A stretch of DNA of 64,000 bases from DASZTV01 sp035547515 (GCA_035547515.1 DASZUS010000027.1:1-64000), one strand, 5' to 3'. Shown: positions 9,476 to 17,662, numbered from the stretch's first letter. The notes: generated by a model not told the origin, from the sequence alone. Numbers and translations are program-made.

Positions 9476-9841
9476 ATGGCGGTGCGCGCGCTGCGAGGCG
9501 CGACCCAGGTCGATGTCGACGACCGCGAGGCGATCATCGAGGCCACGGCGGAGCTGGTGCGCGAGGTCCTCGATCGCAACTCGCTGAGCGTCGACGACCT
9601 GATCAGCATCGTCTTCACGACGACGCCCGACCTGGTCGCTGAGTTCCCGGCGTACGCCGCCCGCACCATCGGCATCACCGACGTGCCGTTCCTGTGCGCT
9701 TCGGAGATCGCGGTGCCGGGCTCGATGCCGCGGGTGGTGCGCCTCATGGCCCACGTCGAGGCGAGCTTCTCGCGTGCCGAGGCGCGCCACGTGTACCTGC
9801 GTGGCGCCCAGGCGCTTCGCACCGACCTGCCCCGCGACTAG
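9476..9841 (+). CDS. aroH: Chorismate mutase, AroH type
   Basis: Converts chorismate to prephenate, the first committed step to tyrosine and phenylalanine. The 121-residue protein is the trimeric alpha/beta AroH type, not the helical AroQ type: it begins AVRALRGATQVDVDD and ends with VPGSMPRVVRLMAHVE and HVYLRGAQALRTDL, which carry the active-site arginines. A GAGGAGG ribosome-binding site precedes ATG 9476. It lies 10 bases before tyrA, whose product uses prephenate, so the pair forms a pathway unit. The 138-base gap before it holds a CCCGG/CCGGG stem and a TAGAGA hexamer but nothing firm. Confidence 0.93.
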   Translation: MAVRALRGATQVDVDDREAIIEATAELVREVLDRNSLSVDDLISIVFTTTPDLVAEFPAYAARTIGITDVPFLCASEIAVPGSMPRVVRLMAHVEASFSRAEARHVYLRGAQALRTDLPRD

Positions 9842-9850
9842 GGCGGAAGG

Positions 9851-10942
9851 ATGACCACCGCCGCGCCCGGCCGCCTGCTGATCGTCGGCACCGGCCTGAT
9901 CGGCGCCTCCGTCGGGATGGCGGCGCGTCGCGCCGGCTACGACGTCGTGCTTGCAAACCGCGACCCGAGCCGCCTCGCAGTGGCGGTCGACGTCGGTGCG
10001 GGGGACCCGTGGGACGGCGGCGCGCCGGTCGACCTGGCCGTGGTGTGCCTCCCGCCTGCGCTCATTGCCGCGGAGACCGGACGTCTGCAGCGGGCAGGGA
10101 TCGCTTCGACTATCACTCATGTTTGCAGCGTGCAGCTACAACCTCAACTCGAGGTTGAGAGAGATATCGGCCCCTGGCCCGGGTTTGTCGGCAGCCACCC
10201 GGTAGCGGGCCGCGAGCGGTCGGGCCCCCATCACGCCACCGTCGACCTCTTCGAGGACCGCCCCTGGGTGGTCTGCCCGACGGCAGCGTCGGCGCCCGAG
10301 GCGGTTGCCGCGGTCGAGGGACTCGCGGCGGCATGCGGCGCGCGCGTCAGCACGATGCCGGCAGCGGCGCACGACGCGCTGCTGGCCCGGCTTTCGCACG
10401 TGCCTCAGCTGGTCGCCTCCGCGCTGGCTGCGGCGATCGCCGACCTGGATCGCGGCGACGTCGCGATCGCCGGCTCCGGTCTGCGCGATACGACCCGCAT
10501 CGCTGACAGCGATCCCGCCCTGTGGGCCGAGATCGTCTCGGCCAACGCCGCTGGCGTCGCGGCAGCGCTGGACGCGGTGCTGGCGCCGCTCGAGGCGCTG
10601 AAGGCCGAGCTCGCCGACGGCGGCGTGGCAGGCGAGGCTGCGCGTGCCCTGGTCGAGCGCGGACGGATCGGGCGCCAGCTGCTGGCGGGCAAGCACGGCC
10701 AGGCGGCCGTGCGCTGGGCGAAGGTGTCGGTCGTCGTACCCGACCAGCCCGGCAAGCTGGCTCGGCTGCTCGCCGACGCCTCCGACTGCGGGGTCAACGT
10801 CGAGGACATCCACGTCGACCACTCGCCGGGGGCTGCGCTCGGCCTGGTCGACCTCGATGTCGCACCGGGCAGCGGAGCCACCCTCGCGGGGGCGCTCGAG
10901 GCGCGGGGCTGGCGAGCCACCGCCACCGAGCCGCTCACCTAG
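9851..10942 (+). CDS. tyrA: Prephenate dehydrogenase with ACT domain
   Basis: Oxidatively decarboxylates prephenate to 4-hydroxyphenylpyruvate for tyrosine synthesis. The 363-residue protein has an N-terminal Rossmann fold (IVGTGLIGASVGMAARRAG), the central conserved GFVGSHPVAGRERSGP segment, a helical dimerisation domain, and a C-terminal ACT domain (residues 295-355, VVVPDQPGKLARLLADAS) that usually senses tyrosine. Residues about 85-103 (THVCSVQLQPQLEVERD) differ from the more usual T-D-V-x-S-V-K segment and are encoded by AT-rich rare codons around a 17-bp dyad. Confidence 0.92.
   Translation: MTTAAPGRLLIVGTGLIGASVGMAARRAGYDVVLANRDPSRLAVAVDVGAGDPWDGGAPVDLAVVCLPPALIAAETGRLQRAGIASTITHVCSVQLQPQLEVERDIGPWPGFVGSHPVAGRERSGPHHATVDLFEDRPWVVCPTAASAPEAVAAVEGLAAACGARVSTMPAAAHDALLARLSHVPQLVASALAAAIADLDRGDVAIAGSGLRDTTRIADSDPALWAEIVSANAAGVAAALDAVLAPLEALKAELADGGVAGEAARALVERGRIGRQLLAGKHGQAAVRWAKVSVVVPDQPGKLARLLADASDCGVNVEDIHVDHSPGAALGLVDLDVAPGSGATLAGALEARGWRATATEPLT
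10143..10159. promoter_or_regulatory. 17-bp dyad, copy 2 (inside tyrA)
   Basis: CTCAAC-TCGAG-GTTGAG is a perfect 6-5-6 inverted repeat within tyrA. It reads Pro-Gln-Leu-Glu-Val-Glu in the same reading phase as the parA copy; 16 of 18 bases of CCTCAACT-GAG-TTGAG agree. The flanking 70 bases are AT-rich compared with the rest of the gene. Function is inferred from similarity to the copies near the merR genes. Confidence 0.4.
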
Positions 10943-10987
10943 ACTCGGCCGAGCGCCCCAGCGGGTGCGACGTCGGTGGGAGGTTCG

Positions 10988-11671
10988 GTGCAGCGGCGCA
11001 ATCTGGTCGTCGCGATCGACGGACCGTCCGGCTCCGGGAAGTCGACCGTCGCACGCGGGGTCGCGAAGGCTCTTGGCCTCCGCTACCTCGACACCGGGGC
11101 GATGTACCGGGCGATGACCTGGCTCGCGCTGCAGCGCGGCGTCGCGCTCGACGCCACGTCAGGCCTCGCCGCCCTGGCGCTGGAGGCGCGGCTCGAGGTC
11201 GACGCCGACCCGGGCTCCCCGGCGATCTCGATCGAGGGAACTGACGTCACGACCGCCGTACGGGGCCCGGAGGTGACCGCCGCGGTGAGCGCGGTGAGCG
11301 CGGTGCCTGAGGTACGCGCGGAGATGGTCCGCCGGCAGCGTGAGCTGATCGGGGAAGGCGGGATCGTGGTCGAGGGCCGCGACATCGGCACGACCGTGGT
11401 CCCCGCGGCTGCGGTCAAGGTGTTCCTCGTCGCCGACCCAGCGGCCCGCGCCGCGCGACGAGCCCGTCAGGACGAGCACCTGGGGCAGGCCACCGCCGAC
11501 CTCGCCGTCACCCAGGCCGACCTCGCCCGCCGCGACACCGCCGACAGCACCCGCGTCGCCTCCCCGCTGGCGCAGGCGCCCGACGCGGTCGTCATCGACG
11601 CGACGGAGCTCGACGCCGACGGCGTCATCCGTGAGGTGCTCGACCTCGTGGCGAAGGTCGAGGCCGGATGA
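10988..11671 (+). CDS. cmk: Cytidylate kinase
   Basis: Phosphorylates CMP and dCMP with ATP. The 227-residue protein opens with VVAIDGPSGSGKSTVARGVA (P-loop) and contains LDTGAMYRAMTW, EGRDIGTTVVPAA and DxxDSTR (RDTADSTR), all family signatures. The GTG at 10988 is chosen over GTG 10976 because GGGAGG (10978-10983) sits four bases ahead of it. It lies 45 bases after tyrA, and the acyltransferase start overlaps its stop. Confidence 0.93.
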   Translation: MQRRNLVVAIDGPSGSGKSTVARGVAKALGLRYLDTGAMYRAMTWLALQRGVALDATSGLAALALEARLEVDADPGSPAISIEGTDVTTAVRGPEVTAAVSAVSAVPEVRAEMVRRQRELIGEGGIVVEGRDIGTTVVPAAAVKVFLVADPAARAARRARQDEHLGQATADLAVTQADLARRDTADSTRVASPLAQAPDAVVIDATELDADGVIREVLDLVAKVEAG

Positions 11672-12333
11672 GCGCGCGCAGCGAGGATCCGACGCGGGAG
11701 TCGGTGCCGCTCTTCCTCGCGCGAGCCCTTGCCCGGCTGCTCCTTCGGGCGTACTTCCGGCTGCGAATCGTGGGGATGGACCACCTGCCGCGGACCGGGC
11801 CGGTCCTCATTGCGGGCAACCACTCCGGCTTCCTCGACGGCCCGATCGTGATGATCATGCTGTCCCGGCCGTCCTCGTTCCTGGCCAAGTCCGAGCTCTA
11901 CAAGGGTCCGCTGAAGGCGGTGCTGGAGTTCGCCCGCCAGATCCCGATCCATCGCGGTACGCCGGACCGCGCCGCCCTGCAGGCCGGGCTGCGAGTCCTG
12001 GGCGGCGGCGGTGTGCTCGGGGTCTTTCCCGAAGGGACCCGCGGGTCCGGCGAGCTCGCCAACATCCAGCACGGCATCGGATACCTGGCACTGCACGGCC
12101 AGTGCCCGATCGTGCCGGTGGTGTGTGCCGGCACCGCTGACGCGCTGCCGAAGGGCAAGGCCATCCCGCGGCTTCGCGCGCCGATCGACGTGGTGTTCGG
12201 CGCGCCGTTCACCCTGGAGGTGAGCGGCGACCCGCGGACGCGTAAGGCGGTTGCCGAGGCCGCCGAGCAGGTTCGCGCCCGGCTGCTCGAGCATCTCGCT
12301 GCCGTCACGTCCCAGACCCCGGCTTCCCGGTGA
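11668..12333 (+). CDS. 1-acyl-glycerol-3-phosphate acyltransferase (PlsC family)
   Basis: Acylates lysophosphatidic acid in membrane phospholipid synthesis. The 221-residue protein has the HX4D motif (NHSGFLD) near residue 51, the substrate-binding FPEGTR near residue 123, and the PIVPVV block, in family order. It has one N-terminal hydrophobic helix and acts at the cytoplasmic membrane. Its ATG overlaps the cmk stop (ATGA) and der overlaps its own stop by four bases, so cmk-plsC-der are translationally coupled. The same trio occurs in many actinomycetes. Confidence 0.88.
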   Translation: MSARSEDPTRESVPLFLARALARLLLRAYFRLRIVGMDHLPRTGPVLIAGNHSGFLDGPIVMIMLSRPSSFLAKSELYKGPLKAVLEFARQIPIHRGTPDRAALQAGLRVLGGGGVLGVFPEGTRGSGELANIQHGIGYLALHGQCPIVPVVCAGTADALPKGKAIPRLRAPIDVVFGAPFTLEVSGDPRTRKAVAEAAEQVRARLLEHLAAVTSQTPASR

Positions 12334-13646
12334 TCGCCAGCCTTCCGGTCGTCGCGGTCATCGGCCGGCCGAACGTCGGGAAGTCGACCTTCGTCAACCG
12401 GGTGCTCGGCCGCCGCGAGGCCGTCGTCGAGGACGTTCCGGGGGTCACCCGGGACCGGGTGACCTACGAGGCGGAGTGGTCGGGCCGCCGGTTTACGGTG
12501 ATCGACACCGGCGGGTGGGAGCCGGATGCCCGTGGCATGGCGGCGCGGATCGCGGAGAACGCGGAGATCGCCGTCGAGGCGGCCGACGTCGTCGTACTCG
12601 TGGTCGACGCCACGGTCGGGGCCACCGAGACCGATCTGGCCGTGGCGCGGGTGATCCAGCGCAGCGGGCGGCCGGTCGTGCTCGCCGCGAACAAGGTGGA
12701 CTCGGCGAACGTGGAGTCCGACGCGGCGGCGCTGTGGTCACTCGGTCTCGGCGAGCCGATCCCGGTGAGCGCGCTGCACGGCCGGGGAAGCGGGGACTTG
12801 CTCGACGTCTTGATCTCGAAGCTCCCCGACAGCCCGCGGCAGGTCGAGGTGGATGCGGTGCCCCGCGTAGCGCTGGCCGGCCGTCCCAACGTCGGCAAGT
12901 CCAGCCTGCTCAACGCGCTCGCGGGCAGTGAACGAGCGCTGGTCGACTCGGTCGCCGGGACGACGCGGGACCCGGTCAACGAGCTGGTCACCCTCAATGG
13001 CGCGACCTGGCGGTTCGTCGACACGGCAGGCCTTCGCCGGCGCGTCAAGGAGGCCAGCGGCGCCGAGTACTACTCGAGCCTGCGTACGTCGTCGGCCATC
13101 GCCGCGGCCGACGTCGTCCTGCTCCTGCTGGACGTGACCGAGCCGATCAGCGACCAGGACCTTCGAGTGGCCGACGCCGTGGTCGAGGCCGGCCGCGCCA
13201 TGGTGGTGCTGCTGAACAAGTGGGACATCCTCGACGAGGACCGGCGCGAGCGCCTGGACCGCGAGATCGAGCGCGAGCTTGCGAGGTTCGGGTGGGCATC
13301 CCGGCTGGCGATCTCCGCCAAAACCGGGCGCGGTCTGCAACGCGTCGAGCCGGCGATGACCGCCGCTCTGCAGAGCTGGCGCAAGCGGATCCCGACCGGG
13401 GAGCTCAACGCCTTCTTCGCCGAGATCGTGTCGGCGACGCCACCCCCCGTGCGCGGCGGGAAGCAGCCGAAGATCCTGTTCGCGACGCAACCCAGCATCG
13501 AGCCGCCGAAGTTCGTGCTGTTCACCTCTGGCCCGCTCGAGGCGTCGTACCGGCGATTCCTCGAGCGGCGGCTCCGTGAGCAGTTCGGCTTCGAGGGCAC
13601 CCCGATCGACCTGTCGGTGAAGGCACGCGAGAAGCGGAAGCGGTAG
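12330..13646 (+). CDS. der: Ribosome biogenesis GTPase Der
   Basis: Der (EngA) is an essential GTPase with two tandem G domains that matures the 50S subunit. The 438-residue protein has two P-loops, GRPNVGKSTFVNRVLG (about residue 11) and GRPNVGKSSLLNALAG (about residue 182), matching DTGGW and DTAGL switch II motifs, NKxD motifs (NKVD, NKWD), and a C-terminal KH-like domain. The GTG start overlaps the upstream stop in a GTGA arrangement. Confidence 0.96.
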   Translation: MIASLPVVAVIGRPNVGKSTFVNRVLGRREAVVEDVPGVTRDRVTYEAEWSGRRFTVIDTGGWEPDARGMAARIAENAEIAVEAADVVVLVVDATVGATETDLAVARVIQRSGRPVVLAANKVDSANVESDAAALWSLGLGEPIPVSALHGRGSGDLLDVLISKLPDSPRQVEVDAVPRVALAGRPNVGKSSLLNALAGSERALVDSVAGTTRDPVNELVTLNGATWRFVDTAGLRRRVKEASGAEYYSSLRTSSAIAAADVVLLLLDVTEPISDQDLRVADAVVEAGRAMVVLLNKWDILDEDRRERLDREIERELARFGWASRLAISAKTGRGLQRVEPAMTAALQSWRKRIPTGELNAFFAEIVSATPPPVRGGKQPKILFATQPSIEPPKFVLFTSGPLEASYRRFLERRLREQFGFEGTPIDLSVKAREKRKR

Positions 13647-13652
13647 GGCACT

Positions 13653-14582
13653 GTGAGCAGAGCGGTTCGGCTCGAGCGCTTCGGCGGTCCCGAGGTCCTC
13701 GCGATCCACGAGGTGCCCGCGCCGGTCGCCGGCCCGGGGCAGATCCGGGTGCGGGTCACCGCGGCGGGGCTGAACCCGATGGACTGGATCATGACCTCCG
13801 ACGCCCAGACCGCAGCCCGGTTCGGGCTGAGCCTGCCCGCCGGGTTCGGAACCGACTTCGCGGGCGTGGTGGACCAGGTCGGCGAGGGCGTCTCCGGGTT
13901 CGCGGCGGGTGATCGGGTGTACGGCGGGGCGGTCTCGCGGGCGATCGCCGACTTCGTCGTCGTCGCTGCGGCCGGGACCATCACGGAGGGCGTGGCGCAT
14001 CACACGCCCGCCGGGGTGGACGACCGCACCGCCGCCACGCTGACCATCGCCGGTTCGACAGCCGCCGCCGCGCTCGCTGTGGTCGATGCGGGCCCGGGCG
14101 ACACTGTGCTGATCGGCGGCGCCGCCGGCGGGGTGGGGGTGTTCGCCGTCCAGCTCGCCCGTCTTGCCGGCGCCCGCGTGATCGGGACGGGGTCGAGCGC
14201 ATCAGGCGATTTCCTGCGCAGCATCGGCGCCGAGCCGGTCGCGTACGGCGAGGGGCTCGTCGACCGGGTTCGCGCCCTCGCCTCCGTCACTGCCGCGATC
14301 GACCTGTACGGCACCGAGGTGGTGGACGCCGCGCGGGCGCTCGGGGTCGCCGACGAACGGATCACCACTATCGCCGCTCAGGTCGACGGCATCACGCCGG
14401 CCAACGGCGCGAATGCCGCGCACGGCGCGCTGGAACGCGTGGCCAATCTCGTCGAGGCGAACCAGGTCCGGGTTCCGATCGCGGCCACCTTCCCGATCTC
14501 GCAGATCCGTGCCGCCGTCGAGCTGCAGGCCGGCCGCCACGTCCATGGAAAGGTCGTCATCGACCTGGCCGGCCGAGGCTGA
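13653..14582 (+). CDS. Quinone-reductase-like NADP-dependent oxidoreductase (MDR superfamily)
   Basis: A 309-residue medium-chain dehydrogenase/reductase without the catalytic zinc ligands, of the zeta-crystallin/quinone oxidoreductase group. The N-terminal GroES-like domain (AVRLERFGGPEVL, AAGLNPMDW, GTDFAGVVDQVGEGV) is followed by a Rossmann fold with the cofactor motif GGAAGGVGVFAVQLAR. The C-terminus GRHVHGKVVIDL is typical. It begins six bases after der, so may be a tail gene of that transcript. Substrate cannot be predicted. Confidence 0.85.
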   Translation: MSRAVRLERFGGPEVLAIHEVPAPVAGPGQIRVRVTAAGLNPMDWIMTSDAQTAARFGLSLPAGFGTDFAGVVDQVGEGVSGFAAGDRVYGGAVSRAIADFVVVAAAGTITEGVAHHTPAGVDDRTAATLTIAGSTAAAALAVVDAGPGDTVLIGGAAGGVGVFAVQLARLAGARVIGTGSSASGDFLRSIGAEPVAYGEGLVDRVRALASVTAAIDLYGTEVVDAARALGVADERITTIAAQVDGITPANGANAAHGALERVANLVEANQVRVPIAATFPISQIRAAVELQAGRHVHGKVVIDLAGRG

Positions 14583-14603
14583 CCCGTTGGAAGACCTCCG
14601 GGC

Positions 14604-15215
14604 GTGAGCGTGGAGACGGCTGGTGCCGTCCGGGCGCGGCCAATGTTGTTGCGCCGAGGACGCCGCCTGGAGGTAGTCACCCTTGGGTGGAACGTCGCCG
14701 GGGTTGCCGTCCTCGCCACTACGGCGGTTACCGCTCGCTCGGTCGCTCTCGCCGGGTTCGGCATGGACTCGCTGGTCGAGATCGGCGCGAGCACGGTTGT
14801 GCTCTGGGAGCTCTCCGGCGCACGCCGCGAGCGCGAGCAGCAGGCGCTGCGACTGATCGGTGCTGCTTTCGTCGCTGTAGCGCTGTACGTCGTGACCGAG
14901 TCCACGTGGGCTCTGGTAGCGAGATTTCACCCTCACCACAGCTCGGCAGGCATCCTCTGGACCGCCCTCACCGCCGCCGCCATGTTCGCCTTGGCCCGGG
15001 GCAAGGCGAACATCGGCCGGGCGCTGCATAACCCGGTACTTGTCACCGAGGGCCGGGTGACGGCCATCGACGGCCTGCTCGCGGTGGCGGTATTGATCGG
15101 GCTGGTTCTCAACGCCGCGTTCGGGTGGTGGTGGGCTGATCCGGTCGCGGCCTACGTGCTCGTCTACTACGCCGCCCGCGAGGCCAGGGCGATTTTCACG
15201 GGGACTCACTGGTAG
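14604..15215 (+). CDS. CDF-like cation transporter-family membrane protein (short form)
   Basis: A 203-residue protein with about five or six predicted membrane helices. GFGMDSLVEIGAS corresponds to the metal-site helix of cation diffusion facilitators and WWADPVAAYVLVYYA to the later DP-containing helix. The cytoplasmic C-terminal ferredoxin-like domain of true CDF exporters is missing, as in a known class of short CDF-like proteins. It may move a divalent metal or may be a non-transporting relative. A GTG start is used and it follows the oxidoreductase by 21 bases. Confidence 0.68.
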   Translation: MSVETAGAVRARPMLLRRGRRLEVVTLGWNVAGVAVLATTAVTARSVALAGFGMDSLVEIGASTVVLWELSGARREREQQALRLIGAAFVAVALYVVTESTWALVARFHPHHSSAGILWTALTAAAMFALARGKANIGRALHNPVLVTEGRVTAIDGLLAVAVLIGLVLNAAFGWWWADPVAAYVLVYYAAREARAIFTGTHW

Positions 15216-15292
15216 CGGCAGCTGGGCTACGCGCGAACGCCTCGACAGCGACACCTCCTGCCGTGCGGTACTTCCAGAGCCTGTTGCCGACC

Positions 15293-15673
15293 TCAGTCGG
15301 CCCGCCCTCGCGAACAGCTGCTCTCGAGGACGGTCTCTAGGACGGCAGCTTCGGCGCGCAGTTGCGCTGCGCGAACCGGCTGCTGCTGGTCGTCGTACAT
15401 CGCTGCCGCGTCGAGTCGATGGTCGATCTCACGCCGCACGAGCTGATACACGTCGTCGTCGCTCAGCACCAGCCGCGGGATGTCGGTGGCGGCGGCCCCT
15501 TGTGGCGCACCCTCTATCGCGACGCCACGAAGGTCGTCGGGAGTCGGTGGCGGAGCAGCCGCGTTGTCCAGGGCCGCGATGGTCGTCCGTAGCGCCCTTA
15601 CCGCGTTCACGTCGCGCGTCTTCATCGCTGTCACGAGGCTGGTGCGTAGAGCCCCCTCGACGTCACTGCTCAT
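15293..15673 (-). CDS. GatB/YqeY-domain protein
   Basis: A 126-residue helical protein of the YqeY family, related to the tRNA-binding tail domain of GatB. MSSDVEGALRTSLVTAMKTRD and the pattern VNAVRALRTTIAALDNA match the family's first helices, and DDDVYQLVRREIDHRLDAAAMYDDQ its conserved middle region (shown here only as the family pattern). The ATG at 15673 is chosen because sequence upstream in this frame does not fit the family. Its role is unknown. It is divergent from the endonuclease-like gene that follows. Confidence 0.75.
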   Translation of the reverse strand: MSSDVEGALRTSLVTAMKTRDVNAVRALRTTIAALDNAAAPPPTPDDLRGVAIEGAPQGAAATDIPRLVLSDDDVYQLVRREIDHRLDAAAMYDDQQQPVRAAQLRAEAAVLETVLESSCSRGRAD

Positions 15674-15782
15674 GCAGCGAACGGTACGCCGGGGACATGT
15701 TTCCGTCGGTCTTCGGCGATATCCAGAGCAGGTGGGTCTCGAGCATGGTGTCATCGCCCCCCGGCCTGGTCTAGTGCGACCA

Positions 15783-15838
15783 GTGTCGGTCGAGGAGCTG
15801 CGCAGGGCGGTCGCCGCGCAGCAGTCCTGGCGGGGGTC
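15783..15838 (+). pseudogene. Out-of-frame N-terminal fragment of the PD-(D/E)XK gene
   Basis: Starting from GTG 15783 the sequence reads SVEELRRAVAAQQSWRG, the usual first helix of this protein family, and then runs into the wrong frame. A run of five G bases (about 15831-15835) would restore WRGVMRALGF and join the downstream frame if it were six. The gene is thus either frameshifted or mis-sequenced in a homopolymer. Confidence 0.6.
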
Positions 15839-16513
15839 ATGCGAGCGTTGGGCTTCACCACGTCGCGTACGGGGCGAGTCCTCAAGGACGTGTGTGACGA
15901 GCTAGGGGTCGACTACACGCACTTTCAGCCAAGCAGGCGCCGAATCGAGCTCATCGAGGACGCTGTTCGGTGTTCAAGAACCTGGGCGGAGGTCATCGAC
16001 CGGGTCGGCTTCGCCCCTGGCTCAGGGTCCGCACGAGCGACGATCCGACGCCACTGCGAGCTGAACGGAATCGACATCACCGCTCTCTCGCGACAGGAAG
16101 CCCCGTCGGGTCCGTCACCAGCACTGGTTCCGCGCCCTGACCAACAGCGTCACGCTGCGCCGTACCTGGTCGCGGCGGCGTTGACTCTCGCGGGTGTGGC
16201 CGTGAGCTTCGCGCCGGAAGGTGTCGCGTACGACCTCATTGGCGACTTCCCGCGACTTGGACGACAGCGGATTCAGGTGAAGACAGTCTCGTCCGGTGTC
16301 GACTGCAGGTTGTCCCGGAAGGAGTACTTCCGTGACGGTCATGGCGGCCATCGGCGAGCCCTCTATTCGGCCGAGGAGATCGACTACTTCGCATGCGTCA
16401 CCTTCGAGCAAACGATCTATCTCATTCCCATCGCTGCGGTCGAGGGCAAGGGAAGCGTGTCGCTTCGCAAATATGACGCCTACCGCCTTCCTGATGCGAG
16501 GCCCGGTCGGTAG
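15839..16513 (+). CDS. PD-(D/E)XK endonuclease-like protein (group I intron-associated type), likely frameshifted
   Basis: The 224-residue frame has two helix-turn-helix-like repeats (residues 1-85; a 'W-x-x-V' repeat, TWAEVIDRVGF) and a C-terminal nuclease-like domain. In the latter, GVAYDLIGDF, RIQVKTVSSG and EEIDYFACVTFEQTIYLIPI match the order of the D, (E/Q)xK and later strands of the PD-(D/E)XK family seen with group I introns. The first helix-turn-helix is split off by a frameshift (15783-15838). GGGGG just before ATG 15839 could serve as a ribosome-binding site for a truncated product. The stop TAG overlaps the tRNA-Pro promoter. Confidence 0.65.
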   Translation: MRALGFTTSRTGRVLKDVCDELGVDYTHFQPSRRRIELIEDAVRCSRTWAEVIDRVGFAPGSGSARATIRRHCELNGIDITALSRQEAPSGPSPALVPRPDQQRHAAPYLVAAALTLAGVAVSFAPEGVAYDLIGDFPRLGRQRIQVKTVSSGVDCRLSRKEYFRDGHGGHRRALYSAEEIDYFACVTFEQTIYLIPIAAVEGKGSVSLRKYDAYRLPDARPGR

Positions 16514-16516
16514 ACT
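16511..16516 (+). promoter_or_regulatory. -10 element of tRNA-Pro
   Basis: TAGACT begins with the stop codon of the preceding gene and would place transcription start near 16523, five bases before the mature tRNA. The -35 position (TTCCTG, 16488-16493) is weak. Confidence 0.4.
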
Positions 16517-16527
16517 CGCGCGGGCTA

Positions 16528-16601
16528 CGGGCTGTAGCGCAGTTTGGTAGCGCATTCGGCTGGGGGCCGAAGGGTCGCAGGTTCAAATCCTGTCAGCCCG
16601 A
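16528..16601 (+). tRNA. tRNA-Pro (anticodon GGG)
   Basis: The acceptor stem CGGGCTG pairs perfectly with CAGCCCG, followed by discriminator A at 16601. The D arm (GCGCAGTTTGGTAGCGC) and T arm (CGCAGGTTCAAATCCTGT) are normal. The anticodon stem TTCGG/CCGAA encloses the loop CTGGGGG, giving anticodon GGG, which reads proline CCC and CCU codons. The 3' CCA is not encoded (CGA follows). There is no intron. Confidence 0.96.
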
Positions 16602-16651
16602 CGAAACGGTGAGGGTTCGGTGCGCGTGCGCCACCTCGTAGAGTTCGGCGC

Positions 16652-17254
16652 GTGACGGTGACGAGGCCTTCGAGCGAGAAGGTCTGGACCGTCCCAAACG
16701 CGCTGTCCGCGCTGCGGCTGGTCGGCGTACCGGTTTTCTGCTGGCTTGCGCTCGGGCCGAAGGACGACGGCTGGGCGGTGATCCTGCTGATGGTCGCCGG
16801 GTTCACCGACTACCTCGACGGCAAGATCGCGCGCCGGTTCAACCTGACGAGCGAGCTCGGCAAGCTGCTCGACCCGGCCGCTGACCGGCTCTACATCCTT
16901 GCCACGCTGGCGGTCCTCACGGACCGCTCGATCATCCCGCTGTGGCTCACCGTCCTGCTCGCCGCCCGCGAGGTCGTGCTCGGGCTCGCGCTGCTCGTGA
17001 TGCGCCGCTTCGGGATCGGCCCTCCCGACGTCACCTTCCTCGGCAAGGCAGCCGCGCTCGCCCTGATGTACGCCTTCCCGCTCCTGCTGCTCTCCGTCGG
17101 CAGCTCCACACTCGACCACGTCGTCCGCCCGCTCGCCTGGTCCTTCGCCTGCTGGGGGGCCGCCCTCTACCTCTGGACCGGGGCGCTCTACCTGGTCTAC
17201 GAAAGCCGGCTGGTGGCTGCCGCCCGCGAGGAGCGTCTAGGCTCCGCGGCGTGA
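16652..17254 (+). CDS. CDP-alcohol phosphatidyltransferase (PgsA-like)
   Basis: Transfers a phosphatidyl group from CDP-diacylglycerol to an alcohol in phospholipid synthesis; PgsA-type enzymes use glycerol-3-phosphate. The 200-residue integral membrane protein has the catalytic CDP-OH-P motif in full: D-x2-DG-x2-AR-x8-G-x3-D-x3-D in DYLDGKIARRFNLTSELG and the following KLLDPAADR. About five or six membrane helices follow. The gene order pgsA-gcvH-garA is that of mycobacteria. Substrate choice is by context. GTG start; gcvH overlaps the stop. Confidence 0.85.
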   Translation: MTVTRPSSEKVWTVPNALSALRLVGVPVFCWLALGPKDDGWAVILLMVAGFTDYLDGKIARRFNLTSELGKLLDPAADRLYILATLAVLTDRSIIPLWLTVLLAAREVVLGLALLVMRRFGIGPPDVTFLGKAAALALMYAFPLLLLSVGSSTLDHVVRPLAWSFACWGAALYLWTGALYLVYESRLVAAAREERLGSAA

Positions 17255-17637
17255 TTCCAGAGGACCTGAGCTACACCGCTGAGCACGAGTGGGCCAAGCA
17301 CGAGGCCGACGGCACCATCCGGGTCGGGATCACCGACTTCGCCCAGGGGGCCCTCGGCGACATCGTCTACGTCTCGCTCCCCGCCGCGGGCACAACTGTT
17401 GCCGCCGGGGGAGTGCTCGGCGAGGTGGAGTCCACCAAGAGCGTCTCGGAGATCTACGCGCCGCTGGCCGGCGAGGTCGTCGCCGCGAACGACGCGCTCG
17501 ACGGCCGGCCCGAGCTGGTCAACTCCGACGCGTACGGCGAGGGCTGGCTGGTCCTGATCCGTCCGACGGAAGGCGCAGACGCCTCGAACCTGCTGGACGC
17601 TGGCGGCTACCAGGCGCTCCTCGACGCATCCGCCTGA
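17251..17637 (+). CDS. gcvH: Glycine cleavage system H protein
   Basis: The lipoyl carrier that shuttles the aminomethyl group between GcvP, GcvT and the lipoamide dehydrogenase. The 128-residue protein starts at GTG 17251, overlapping the preceding stop in a GTGA arrangement. YTAEHEWAKHEADGTIRVGI opens the family fold and Lys63 in EVESTKSVSEIYAP is the lipoylation site. gcvP lies 3 kb downstream under its own riboswitch; gcvT is not in the window. Confidence 0.95.
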   Translation: MIPEDLSYTAEHEWAKHEADGTIRVGITDFAQGALGDIVYVSLPAAGTTVAAGGVLGEVESTKSVSEIYAPLAGEVVAANDALDGRPELVNSDAYGEGWLVLIRPTEGADASNLLDAGGYQALLDASA

Positions 17638-17662
17638 TCATCCACCGCGGCGTCCTGCGCGA

